The notes beneath the pieces were generated by a model. It saw nothing but the letters and a program-made list of their open reading frames with translations. It was not told where the DNA came from and did not search any database. 8,603 nt of DNA, from assembly GCA_029931905.1 (NCBI GenBank), contig JAOZRH010000084.1, forward strand, positions 1-8,603. Direction: 5' to 3'. The first letter of the stretch is position 1; each line of letters opens with the position of its first letter. The translations under genes were made by a program, and so were the position numbers. Below, one piece after another: positions 1 through 6,784 of this stretch. This DNA is from Fidelibacterota bacterium (GTDB lineage: Bacteria > Fidelibacterota > Fidelibacteria > Fidelibacterales > Fidelibacteraceae).

Positions 1-1
1 T

Positions 2-796
2 TTAGACAATCTTATATCTTTTGTTTTGAAAAAAGAGGATAATTTTGATAGAATTTTGGTTGAAGGATATAAACTTGGAATACAACAAAAGTTCAGTAAT
101 TTTATGAAACTTAAACTTGAATATGTTACACAAACAGAAGACACTATTGGTTTATATAAAGAATCGAATTCTTATAGACCAATTGCCACAAATATAGATG
201 GATTGTCTTTTGCATCAGGAAAAATTAATGGAGTTCGTATTTCTAATTCAATAAGTTTAGGTAAAACTGGAATGACATTCCCAGGTGAAATGTTGCTGAG
301 TGGTATTTATGAAAGTTATGGATTTGGAACGGGTTGGAGTTTTGATAAATTACATCTTGAGGCAAATTATATAGCAACAATTGCAGAAACTATTCAGAAT
401 AGAACAAGAATAATGTCATCGGTTGTTACTGGAAGTTCTAATGTTGATCACCCTGTTCAATACGAATATTGGTTAGGTGGAATGGGTTCACTCAGAGGAA
501 TTCCTTATAAATCTTTGCAGGGTAATAAAATGTTGTTAATTAATCAGGAAGTTGGAATTGGATTTAGTGATATTTGGGTTTTTGGTTTTGTGGATGCTGG
601 AATTATTGATAACACTGTAAATAATTCTCCTTTTTCTGATGTTTTTGATTTTGATGGTGATATGGAAACAACTTTCGGGATAGGAATAGAAACAGGTGAT
701 TTGTATGAATGGGGAGTAAGATTTGATATTGCAAAAGATATCTCAACAGATGATGCTCCTTGGATTGGTTATTTCAGAATGAGCAGATTGTTTTAA
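2..796 (+). CDS. Omp85/D15-family outer-membrane β-barrel protein, C-terminal part (5' end outside window)
   Basis: The reading frame is open from the first bases of the window, so the true start lies upstream and only the last roughly 265 codons are seen. A TTG at 26 is just an internal codon. The product looks like the barrel half of an Omp85/'surface antigen D15' protein. It has alternating aromatic/polar strands and a GGMGSLRGIP stretch (about bases 476-505) that matches the conserved L/V-R-G-F/Y element of the loop that folds into the barrel. A later FGFVDAGII strand is also typical, and the chain ends in Phe (SRLF), as expected for the C-terminal signal read by the BAM machinery. The protein would sit in the outer membrane. 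BamA, TamA-like proteins and patatin-barrel fusions (PlpD type) share this C-terminal part, so the N-terminal domain needed to choose between them is missing. The family call is fairly sure; the exact role is not. Confidence 0.8.
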   Translation, partial: LDNLISFVLKKEDNFDRILVEGYKLGIQQKFSNFMKLKLEYVTQTEDTIGLYKESNSYRPIATNIDGLSFASGKINGVRISNSISLGKTGMTFPGEMLLSGIYESYGFGTGWSFDKLHLEANYIATIAETIQNRTRIMSSVVTGSSNVDHPVQYEYWLGGMGSLRGIPYKSLQGNKMLLINQEVGIGFSDIWVFGFVDAGIIDNTVNNSPFSDVFDFDGDMETTFGIGIETGDLYEWGVRFDIAKDISTDDAPWIGYFRMSRLF

Positions 797-853
797 TTGG
801 AAATTTGATGCTTTTTATATAATATCCTAAATATTATAAAATAAATTTTAAAA

Positions 854-894
854 AAATACCTAATTTTACAACACAATTGTAAGGTTAGGTATTT
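854..894. terminator. Long hairpin, probable bidirectional terminator between the barrel gene and the tRNA genes
   Basis: The left arm (854-871) and right arm (877-894) pair over 18 positions around a 5-base loop. On the + strand the only imperfections are two G·U wobbles (864/884 and 865/883). On the - strand these become C/A mismatches. There the 3' arm runs into a T-tract of seven (complement of 850-856), the usual layout of an intrinsic terminator for the tRNA transcript. The + strand lacks a comparable T-run but has the better stem, suiting the end of the barrel gene. Confidence 0.7.
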
Positions 895-934
895 ACATTT
901 ATGTGAGAAAAAAACAAAACTAATTATATGATTG

Positions 935-1007
935 TACACCCGGAAGGATTCGAACCTTCGACCTTGTGATTAAGAGTCACCTGCTCTGCCAACTGAGCTA
1001 CGAGTGC
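935..1007 (-). tRNA. tRNA-Lys, anticodon CTT
   Basis: This 73-nt tRNA folds as a standard cloverleaf. The acceptor strand GCACTCG pairs with CGGGTGT, followed by TA at positions 8-9, the D-stem GCTC/GAGC with AGTTGG in the D-loop, the anticodon loop CTCTTAA and a T-arm GAAGG-TTCGAAT-CCTTC. The discriminator is A. The anticodon CTT (complement of 972-974) reads the lysine codon AAG. CCA is not encoded; the bases after the discriminator read CAA, so the 3' end must be added by tRNA nucleotidyltransferase. The first acceptor pair is G1·U72 and pair 27-43 is G/A. It lies 6 bases downstream of tRNA-Arg and is probably cotranscribed with it. Confidence 0.95.
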
Positions 1008-1013
1008 TGTAAA

Positions 1014-1087
1014 TACGCACGGAAGGATTTGAACCCTCGGCCTACGGAACCGGAATCCGTCACTCTATCCAACTGAGCTACGTGCGC
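1014..1087 (-). tRNA. tRNA-Arg, anticodon CCG
   Basis: This 74-nt cloverleaf has an acceptor GCGCACG/CGTGCGT, TA at 8-9, a D-arm GCTC...GAGT, an anticodon stem ACGGA/TCCGT around the loop TTCCGGT, and a T-arm GAGGG-TTCAAAT-CCTTC. The anticodon CCG (complement of 1051-1053) reads the arginine codon CGG, which should be rare in a genome this AT-rich. The discriminator is A and CCA is not encoded. As in the neighbouring tRNA-Lys, the terminal acceptor pair is G1·U72. It is the promoter-proximal member of the two-tRNA unit. Confidence 0.95.
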
Positions 1088-1106
1088 TAATTTCAAAAAT
1101 CTGTGT

Positions 1107-1137
1107 CAAATTTACATTTATCAAATATAAATATCAA
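1107..1137 (-). promoter_or_regulatory. Promoter of the tRNA-Arg/tRNA-Lys unit
   Basis: On the - strand, TTGATA (complement of 1132-1137) is followed by a 17-base spacer and TAAATTTG (complement of 1107-1114). The downstream element matches the Bacteroidetes TAnnTTTG -7 consensus in full, and the first six bases also serve as a passable σ70-like -10. Transcription would begin around 1100, leaving a leader of roughly a dozen bases before tRNA-Arg. It lies directly downstream of the clpX stop, so the tRNAs need not rely on read-through from clpX. No convincing terminator is visible between clpX and this promoter. Confidence 0.55.
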
Positions 1138-1149
1138 CAATAATAATAA

Positions 1150-2400
1150 TTACTTTTTTTTCTTTTTAATTATTTTATACTTCTTATTTGTAATAACATA
1201 ATCTTTTGTAATAATAATTGTTTTAATATTTTTATGTCCTGGAATTTCATACATAACATTTAACATAACATGTTCTATAGTTGATCGTAATGCTCTTGCC
1301 CCAGTATCTTTATGGAACGCTATTTTTGCAATTTCTACTAAAGCATCTTGTTCAAATTCCAAACCAATGTTTTCAAATTCGAATAATTTTTTATATTGTT
1401 TTATTAAAGAATTTTTTGGTTCTGATAAAATAGAAAGTAAAGCTTTTTCATCTAATTGTTCGAGAGTCGTTGCAATTGGTAATCTACCAATTAATTCTGG
1501 AATAAAGCCAAAATGAACAAGATCTTGAGGCATTGCTTTTGAGAGTATTTCTGATCTGTTTTGGTCTTTTATAGAATGTTTTTCTGTGCCAAATCCTATA
1601 TTATTTTTTCCAATTCTTCGTTCAATAATATTTTCTAATCCATTAAATGCCCCGCCACCAATAAAAAGAATATTTTTTGTATTTACATTTACCAATTTTG
1701 CTTCTGGATGTTTCCTGCCACCTTCCGGCATTACAGATGAAACCGTTCCTTCTAATATTTTAAGTAAAGCTTGTTGCACACCTTCACCACTAACATCACG
1801 AGTAATTGAAGGATTGCCTGATTTTTTTCCAATTTTATCCAATTCGTCAATATAAATAATTCCTCGTTCGGCATCTGCTACATTATAATTGGCAGCTTGT
1901 AATAATCGAGTTATAATATTGTCAACATCTTCTCCAACATATCCAGCTTCTGTCAAAACCGTAGCATCTACAATAGCAAAAGGAACTTCAAGCAATCTCG
2001 CCAATGTTTGAGCAATAAGAGTTTTTCCCGTTCCTGTTGGACCTAATAAAAGAATATTACTTTTGTCCAATTCTACATCGTTATCTTTTGTATCGTGATG
2101 AAGTATTCTTTTGTAATGATTATATACTGCAATAGAAATTGTTTTTTTTGCATTTTCTTGACCAATTACAAACTTATTCAATTCTTTATGAATTTCTTTT
2201 GGAGTAGGTAATTTGTCAAATTCAATGTTTACTTTTGATATAGGTTCTTGGTTTTGTTTTGCCATTTTTGCAATTAAAGTAGCACAATCATCACATATTG
2301 AAGCTTGTACACCCTGTGTTAAAAACGAAACATTCTTTTCTGTTCTTCCACAAAAATTACAATATCTCAAGTTATCATCTTTTTTATTCTTTTTTCCCAT
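1150..2400 (-). CDS. clpX: ClpX, ATP-dependent unfoldase subunit of the ClpXP protease
   Basis: ClpX is a cytoplasmic AAA+ hexamer that recognises tagged proteins, unfolds them and threads them into ClpP. The 416-residue length is normal. The N-terminal zinc-binding domain has its four cysteines (C14, C17, C36, C39). Walker A is GPTGTGKT (120-127), the GYVG pore loop is at 153-156 and Walker B IIYIDE is at 181-186. The RKH pore loop (GGRKHP, 227-232) and the IGF loop that docks on ClpP (268-270) are both present. The arginine finger lies in PELIGRLP (R306) and sensor 2 in GARALR (R369). Every element needed for a working ClpXP partner is therefore here. The start is ATG with a weak GGA just upstream; the gap to clpP is 31 bases, so the two are probably cotranscribed. 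The chain ends in a run of lysines encoded by an A-rich homopolymer (about 1150-1175), so the very C-terminus is sensitive to indel errors. Confidence 0.97.
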   Translation of the reverse strand: MGKKNKKDDNLRYCNFCGRTEKNVSFLTQGVQASICDDCATLIAKMAKQNQEPISKVNIEFDKLPTPKEIHKELNKFVIGQENAKKTISIAVYNHYKRILHHDTKDNDVELDKSNILLLGPTGTGKTLIAQTLARLLEVPFAIVDATVLTEAGYVGEDVDNIITRLLQAANYNVADAERGIIYIDELDKIGKKSGNPSITRDVSGEGVQQALLKILEGTVSSVMPEGGRKHPEAKLVNVNTKNILFIGGGAFNGLENIIERRIGKNNIGFGTEKHSIKDQNRSEILSKAMPQDLVHFGFIPELIGRLPIATTLEQLDEKALLSILSEPKNSLIKQYKKLFEFENIGLEFEQDALVEIAKIAFHKDTGARALRSTIEHVMLNVMYEIPGHKNIKTIIITKDYVITNKKYKIIKKKKK

Positions 2401-2431
2401 ATTTATCCAATATTTTTCAAAATAAATTGTA

Positions 2432-3013
2432 TTATTTTTTTTGAGTTAAAATTTTGTCAATTATTCCATATTTAACTGATTCTTCTGCCGATAGAAAGAA
2501 ATTTCTGTCCGTATCTTTCTCAATTGTTTTCAAATCTTTGTTCGTTTTTTCTGAAAGTATTTTATTAAGTAATTTCTTTAATTTTAGAATTTCTTCTGCA
2601 TGAATTTCAATATCACTCGCTTGCCCTTGAATTCCACCTAACGGTTGATGAATCATTACTCTTGAATTTGGCAATGCGAATCTTTTTCCTTTTTCACCAG
2701 ATGCTAGTAAAATTGCACCCATTGATGCAGCTTGTCCTATACAAATCGTCGAGACATTTGGTTTGATAAAATTCATTGTATCGAAAATTGCCAATCCAGA
2801 ACTAACTGATCCACCTGGTGTATTGATGTATAAGTTAATATCTTTTTCAGGATCCTCGGCTTCTAAAAATAACAATTGAGCAATTATCAAACTGCTTAAA
2901 TTGTCGTCAATTGTAGAGCCTAAAAAAACTATTCGTTCTTTTAACAGTCTTGAATAAATATCGTATGATCTTTCACCTTGACCAGTTTTTTCTACAACCA
3001 TTGGAATTAACAT
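2432..3013 (-). CDS. clpP: ClpP, proteolytic subunit with Asn in place of the catalytic Asp
   Basis: ClpP forms the barrel-shaped serine peptidase chamber (family S14) fed by ClpX in the cytoplasm. The 193-residue product starts MLIPMVVEKT, close to the mature N-terminus of known ClpPs. It has the GGSVSSG oxyanion region (67-73), the nucleophile Ser97 in GQAASMG and His122 in VMIHQP. The third triad residue is unusual. Aligning KDTDRNFFLSAEE here with RDTERDRFLSAPE of E. coli puts Asn171 (codon AAT) at the catalytic Asp171. Listeria ClpP1 is a known case of the same Asp-to-Asn change with altered activity. The ATG overlaps the tig stop by one base (TAATG) and has GGGAG nine bases upstream, inside tig, which suggests translational coupling. 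Family is certain; full catalytic activity is not. Confidence 0.96.
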   Translation of the reverse strand: MLIPMVVEKTGQGERSYDIYSRLLKERIVFLGSTIDDNLSSLIIAQLLFLEAEDPEKDINLYINTPGGSVSSGLAIFDTMNFIKPNVSTICIGQAASMGAILLASGEKGKRFALPNSRVMIHQPLGGIQGQASDIEIHAEEILKLKKLLNKILSEKTNKDLKTIEKDTDRNFFLSAEESVKYGIIDKILTQKK

Positions 3014-4302
3014 TATTTTTTACTCCCTGAAGTATTTTTCTTGTCAATTGATTTTTTCTTATATTTTGTAAATTCTTTTAAGTGAGTCATCAATTTTTTT
3101 TCTGTTAATTGATTTTTTAGATTTGATTTAAATTCTTTGGAATTATAATATTGTCCATACATTTCTTTTTGTTTTTCATCTTTGATTTCTGATAATATTT
3201 TTTCAATTTCTTTTGCAACCTCTTCATCGGTAGTATCAAGTTTTTCATTTTCAATAATTTTATTTTTAACTAACACCCATTTTATGATATTAATTGCATC
3301 ATTTCTCATATCAGTTTTATATTTTGCTTTTTCTGAATCTTTGATTTGTGGATTTCTTTGCTTTTCATCTTCAAATAGTTTTTCTAAATAATCTTCAACC
3401 ATATCTGACGGTAATTCAAGCTCTTTCAATTCTTCAATAAAATAGTCAGCAGTATTTTCTGTAACAGCTTTTTCAACTTCATTTTCCCAAGATTTTTCTA
3501 ATTCTGCTTTAATGAAATCATTTAATTCTTTAACATTATTTAATTTTGGATCAACAGTTTTTGCAAATTCATCATTTAATTCTGGTAATATCTGTTTTTC
3601 TATTTTTGATGGTGTAACATTAAATCTTACTTCATTTTCCTTATTAGCGGGATCGCTTACAACAATAGTTCGAGTTTCACCAGTTTTTATACCAATAAGT
3701 GTATCAGCAATTTCTCCAGTAAATATTTGTTCACCAATAACAATTACTGTTTCTTGTGGTTTGTCAATGGATTTTCCGTCTTTATCTAATTTTTGTATTT
3801 GTGCTGTAAGATGGTCGCCCATTTTGGCAGATGTTTTGATTTCTTCTTTTTTTGCTTGGTTTTTTCTAATTTCGCTAATTGAGTGATCAATATCTTTTTT
3901 TGTGATTTTGTAGTGTGGTTTTTCAACTGTAAATGATTTTTTATAATCTGGCAATTCCCATTCTGGTAATACTTGTATTTGAAATGAAACAGAAACACTT
4001 TCGCCTTTTTTGAAATCCATATCTGTAATTTGTGGTTGATTAATTGGTTTAATTTTTGTTTCTTCCATCGCTTTTGTGAAAAAAGTCCAAAAATTTTCTT
4101 TTATAAATTCTAATTCTATAGCAGGACCGTATCTTTTTTCAATTAAACTTTTTGGAATTTTTCCTTTTCTGAAACCTTGCATAGTAATGCTTTTACTATA
4201 TTTTGTAAAATATTTCTCAAAATCACTTGCTACTTCTTCCCAAGGTATTTTTATATCTAATTCTAATTCAGTTTTTGATTTTTTGTTTACTTTAGTATCC
4301 AA
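3013..4302 (-). CDS. tig: Trigger factor, ribosome-associated chaperone
   Basis: Trigger factor sits at the ribosome exit tunnel and shields nascent chains. At 429 residues it has the usual length. The N-terminal ribosome-binding domain (about 1-115) carries the docking signature GFRKGK (43-48). A short FKBP-like domain follows (about 160-235, beginning GDHLTAQI and ending near TGETRTIVV). The C-terminal chaperone arms start near LNDEFAK (242-248) and end in a lysine/serine-rich tail. The FKBP-like part is poorly conserved and may lack prolyl isomerase activity. The start is TTG at 4300-4302: AAGGAG lies six bases upstream, an in-frame TAA sits two codons upstream, and the next in-frame ATG would remove much of the ribosome-binding domain. 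It heads the tig-clpP-clpX cluster, a widely conserved order that puts folding and degradation functions in one transcript. Confidence 0.94.
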   Translation of the reverse strand: MDTKVNKKSKTELELDIKIPWEEVASDFEKYFTKYSKSITMQGFRKGKIPKSLIEKRYGPAIELEFIKENFWTFFTKAMEETKIKPINQPQITDMDFKKGESVSVSFQIQVLPEWELPDYKKSFTVEKPHYKITKKDIDHSISEIRKNQAKKEEIKTSAKMGDHLTAQIQKLDKDGKSIDKPQETVIVIGEQIFTGEIADTLIGIKTGETRTIVVSDPANKENEVRFNVTPSKIEKQILPELNDEFAKTVDPKLNNVKELNDFIKAELEKSWENEVEKAVTENTADYFIEELKELELPSDMVEDYLEKLFEDEKQRNPQIKDSEKAKYKTDMRNDAINIIKWVLVKNKIIENEKLDTTDEEVAKEIEKILSEIKDEKQKEMYGQYYNSKEFKSNLKNQLTEKKLMTHLKEFTKYKKKSIDKKNTSGSKK

Positions 4303-4308
4303 AAATTA

Positions 4309-4314
4309 CTCCTT
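4309..4314 (-). promoter_or_regulatory. Shine-Dalgarno sequence fixing the TTG start of tig
   Basis: AAGGAG (complement of 4309-4314) lies six bases before the TTG at 4300-4302. It is the strongest ribosome binding site in the window. Together with the in-frame stop at 4306-4308 it decides the start of trigger factor. Confidence 0.8.
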
Positions 4315-4336
4315 CTTTTATTGAATATATTATTCA

Positions 4337-4365
4337 GTTAAATTCTTTTAATATTATGTTGTCAA
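4337..4365 (-). promoter_or_regulatory. Candidate promoter of the tig-clpP-clpX cluster
   Basis: On the - strand a perfect TTGACA (complement of 4360-4365) is followed after 17 bases by TTTAAC (complement of 4337-4342), a four-of-six match to a -10 box. Transcription would start about 30 bases before the TTG of tig. The -35 is convincing and the -10 is weak. In an AT-rich intergenic region this stays a candidate. Confidence 0.35.
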
Positions 4366-4386
4366 ATCGCTAATTTTACAAAAATT

Positions 4387-4423
4387 ATTGATTAAATACC
4401 ACAAAAATATATATTTAATGAAT
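4387..4423. repeat. AT-rich inverted repeat in the divergent tig/glycosyltransferase intergenic region
   Basis: The arms 4387-4398 (ATTGATTAAATA) and 4412-4423 (TATTTAATGAAT) are complementary at 11 of 12 positions around a 13-base spacer. It lies between the putative tig promoter and the glycosyltransferase gene, so it could be a regulator binding site. In DNA this AT-rich a chance origin is quite possible. Confidence 0.3.
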
Positions 4424-4535
4424 TTCCAACTTTTGATTTTTTGTCGAATATAATATAACAGAAGTGCGATATTTGAATTTTAAAGGTTTTCTATTTTTTA
4501 ATTAGATGTGTTGTAGAAATTATTTATATTACAAT

Positions 4536-5624
4536 ATGTTTAAAATTCTATATATATCGCCAGAAAATACTGTTGGAACTTTAAATTTGTGGAAAAAAAT
4601 TCACAAACAAAATAACAATGTTTGTAGAAGTGTAACTTTTTTCAAATCCCCAAAAAATTTCAATGAAGATATTTGTTTAGAATTGCCGATCAATTTTACA
4701 AAACCATTTCTGAAAAACATGAGACATAATTTTTATAAATTGTATCGTGGAAAATTAGGTTATCATAAAGAAAAAACGGGATATCCGCCAACTTATTCAC
4801 CAGAAGGAAGGTTAGATAATTTATTTTTTAGATTTAAAGATAAACTTAATGAAAAGAAAATTAATTCTACAATTGAGAAATTTAATTTAATGGATTTTGA
4901 TGTTTATCATTTAGAGTCTGGGATTGGGTTTTTCAAAGATTCAAGAATAATTCAACAATTAGCAAAAAGTGGTAAAAAAATTATTTGTCATTTTCACGGA
5001 GAAGATTTAAGAACTCGTGGAGTAATTCCTGAAATTGATAAAATTAGCAACTTGAATTTGACAAATGAAGTTGATCTTTTAGAGAAACATCCAAATATTA
5101 ACTACTTATTTTTACCATTTGAAACGAAAAAATATTCGCCAAAAAAGAGTTTAAATAAAAAGTTGATTATTTCACATGCTCCAACAAATCGTTATTATAA
5201 AGGAAGCGATACAATCATTCCAATTTGCGAAAAAGTGGCCCAAAAACACAATTTAGAATTTAAATTAATTGAGAATTTATCGCATTCAGAAGCAATGGAA
5301 TTGAAAATGCAGAGTGATATTTTTATTGATCAAATTGGTGACAAAGGCGGTTGGGGATATGGAATGAATTCGGTAGAATCTTTATCAATGGGAATTTGCA
5401 CTTTAACAACAATAAACGATACTTATAAAAAATTTATTCCGGACAATCCCTTTGTAAATGTTAATGAAAATAATTTGGAAGGTGAATTGGAAAAACTAAT
5501 TTTAAATCCGAAATTAATTTTAGAAAAAGGAAAGCAGGGAAGAAGTTGGGTTGAAAAATATCATGATATTGAAAGTGTTGGAAAGAAGTTGTATGAGTAT
5601 TATAACGATGTTGGGATAGTATGA
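4536..5624 (+). CDS. GT-B fold glycosyltransferase (GT4-like), probably surface glycan assembly
   Basis: The product is a 362-residue cytosolic or membrane-peripheral protein without signal peptide or membrane helix. It opens MFKILYISPENTVG, a β-strand and glycine turn typical of the N-terminal Rossmann domain of GT-B enzymes. CHFHGEDLR (151-159) marks the acceptor-side core. SHAPTNRYYKGSD (213-225) resembles the region opening the C-terminal nucleotide-sugar domain. GGWGYGMNSVESLSMG (271-286) matches the E-x7-E/G-type donor-binding segment, with Glu281 as the likely sugar-nucleotide contact. The donor and acceptor cannot be read from sequence. I prefer the ATG at 4536 because MFKILYIS is a natural family start; an ATG ten codons upstream (4506), just after an in-frame TAG, is the alternative. 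Neither has a good Shine-Dalgarno. The 3' end overlaps the next gene by 4 bases (ATGA), pointing to coupled translation with the GT9 enzyme. Confidence 0.82.
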   Translation: MFKILYISPENTVGTLNLWKKIHKQNNNVCRSVTFFKSPKNFNEDICLELPINFTKPFLKNMRHNFYKLYRGKLGYHKEKTGYPPTYSPEGRLDNLFFRFKDKLNEKKINSTIEKFNLMDFDVYHLESGIGFFKDSRIIQQLAKSGKKIICHFHGEDLRTRGVIPEIDKISNLNLTNEVDLLEKHPNINYLFLPFETKKYSPKKSLNKKLIISHAPTNRYYKGSDTIIPICEKVAQKHNLEFKLIENLSHSEAMELKMQSDIFIDQIGDKGGWGYGMNSVESLSMGICTLTTINDTYKKFIPDNPFVNVNENNLEGELEKLILNPKLILEKGKQGRSWVEKYHDIESVGKKLYEYYNDVGIV

Positions 5625-6724
5625 TAAAACAAGAAGTATTCAATCCAAAATCACTTTTAATTTCGAGATTATTATCAAAAATAATTTCTCCATTTTTCAG
5701 ATTATTCCATAAAAATAATCGAGTAACAATTGAAAATATTATTCCAAAAAAAATATTAATTACAGAATATAATTGTATTGGTGATGTGATTTTAATTACT
5801 CCAGCATTAAAAGCGATTAGGGGAAAATATTCAAGTGCAAAAATATGGTTAGTTGTTGTTCCAAAAGTAAAACAATTAATTGAATCAACAAATTTAGTTG
5901 ATGAGTGTATTGTTTTTGATGTACCTTGGCACAATAAATTTAGTTTCAAAAATTGGAAAATCACATTTAAATTAATGAGAACATTAAAAAAAGAAAAATT
6001 TGATTTGGCAATAGATTTTAAAGGCGATATTAGAAGTAATTATTTTTTATGGAAAGTAAAACCAAAGGTATCATTAGGATTTGATGCAACTGGTGGAGAT
6101 TTTTTATTAACTAATTCAGTAAAGTTTCCATTCAATAAGCATCAATTGGAAAGGGCGATTATTTTATTGGAACAATTGAATATCGAAACGAAATTTACAT
6201 CGCCAAATTTGGAAATTAAATCACAAAATTCTAATAATAAATTAGAAAAATTAAATATTGTGATTCATCCTGGAGCAAATCATTCTGCGAGATTGTGGTC
6301 TGAAAAATATTGGTTTGAATTGATAGAAAAAATGAATGCTGAAAATAGAAACATATCAGTTGTAATTCCTCCAGAGTTTGAAAAGTTTGAAAAAATATTA
6401 TTGCAAAAAAAGTTAGATGTAAAAATATTCAAAGGCAATATTTACGAATTTGCAATTTGGTTAAAAGATAAACAACTTTTGATCGGTTGTGATTCGATGG
6501 CGGTTCATATTGCAACTGCAATGAAAGTAAATGCTTTGGCTTTGTTTGGTTCACAAAATCCGGAATTGACAAAACCTTATGGAGAATATGGCCATTTCAT
6601 AAGAGCAAATTCTATATGTAATCATAAAAGGAAAAATTGGCGATTGTGTGAAGAATGTATGGAAGATTTGAAACCGAAAATGGTTATGGAAAAAATAAAT
6701 TCAATATTGAATATAATGAAATAA
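5621..6724 (+). CDS. GT9-family glycosyltransferase (ADP-heptose:LPS heptosyltransferase-like)
   Basis: This 367-residue GT-B protein resembles WaaC/WaaF-type heptosyltransferases, which add heptose from ADP-heptose to the LPS inner core on the cytoplasmic face of the inner membrane. The GT9 opening motif is at 45-63 (KILITEYNCIGDVILITPAL), where Asp55 aligns with the catalytic base region. HPGANHSARLW begins the nucleotide-binding domain after residue 210. The donor-binding motif CDSMAVHIATAM with following ALFG is clear. The C-terminal tail has the Cys-rich end of the family (CNHKRKNWRLCEECM) before a KMVMEKINSIL helix. Residues 1-42 extend ahead of the usual start and include an amphipathic stretch (SLLISRLLSKIISPFFRLF) that could hold the protein on the membrane. 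Its ATG lies in the stop of the preceding glycosyltransferase. The sugar transferred may not be heptose, so I give no gene symbol. Confidence 0.86.
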   Translation: MIKQEVFNPKSLLISRLLSKIISPFFRLFHKNNRVTIENIIPKKILITEYNCIGDVILITPALKAIRGKYSSAKIWLVVVPKVKQLIESTNLVDECIVFDVPWHNKFSFKNWKITFKLMRTLKKEKFDLAIDFKGDIRSNYFLWKVKPKVSLGFDATGGDFLLTNSVKFPFNKHQLERAIILLEQLNIETKFTSPNLEIKSQNSNNKLEKLNIVIHPGANHSARLWSEKYWFELIEKMNAENRNISVVIPPEFEKFEKILLQKKLDVKIFKGNIYEFAIWLKDKQLLIGCDSMAVHIATAMKVNALALFGSQNPELTKPYGEYGHFIRANSICNHKRKNWRLCEECMEDLKPKMVMEKINSILNIMK

Positions 6725-6784
6725 ACAATCTACTTGCCTAACTATATAAATGAGCGAGAAATAATAAAAGGAAAATTAAAAAAC

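Noticed and set aside
818..838. Inverted repeat TATAATAT / ATATTATA just after the barrel gene
   Set aside because: The stem is made only of A-T pairs and no T-run follows it; the 854-894 hairpin is a far better terminator.
3512..3886. Open frame on the + strand opposite trigger factor
   Set aside because: It is a mirror of the tig coding strand with no ribosome site and no recognisable protein pattern; the - strand gene is certain. The same applies to the + strand frames at 1586-1855, 2213-2425, 3182-3391 and 4076-4324.
4449..4454. TATAAT as a -10 box for the glycosyltransferase operon
   Set aside because: The hexamer is perfect but no -35 element lies at a usable distance, and the GATATTTG at 4468-4475 is only a partial -7 match without its upstream partner; neither is strong enough to call.
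5461..5964. Open frame on the - strand across the junction of the two glycosyltransferase genes
   Set aside because: It runs antisense to two well-supported genes, has no family features and no start signal.
6734..6784. Upstream TTG start for the AMP-binding-like gene
   Set aside because: No Shine-Dalgarno precedes it and the extra 17 residues resemble no part of the family; the ATG at 6785 has an AG-rich site upstream.
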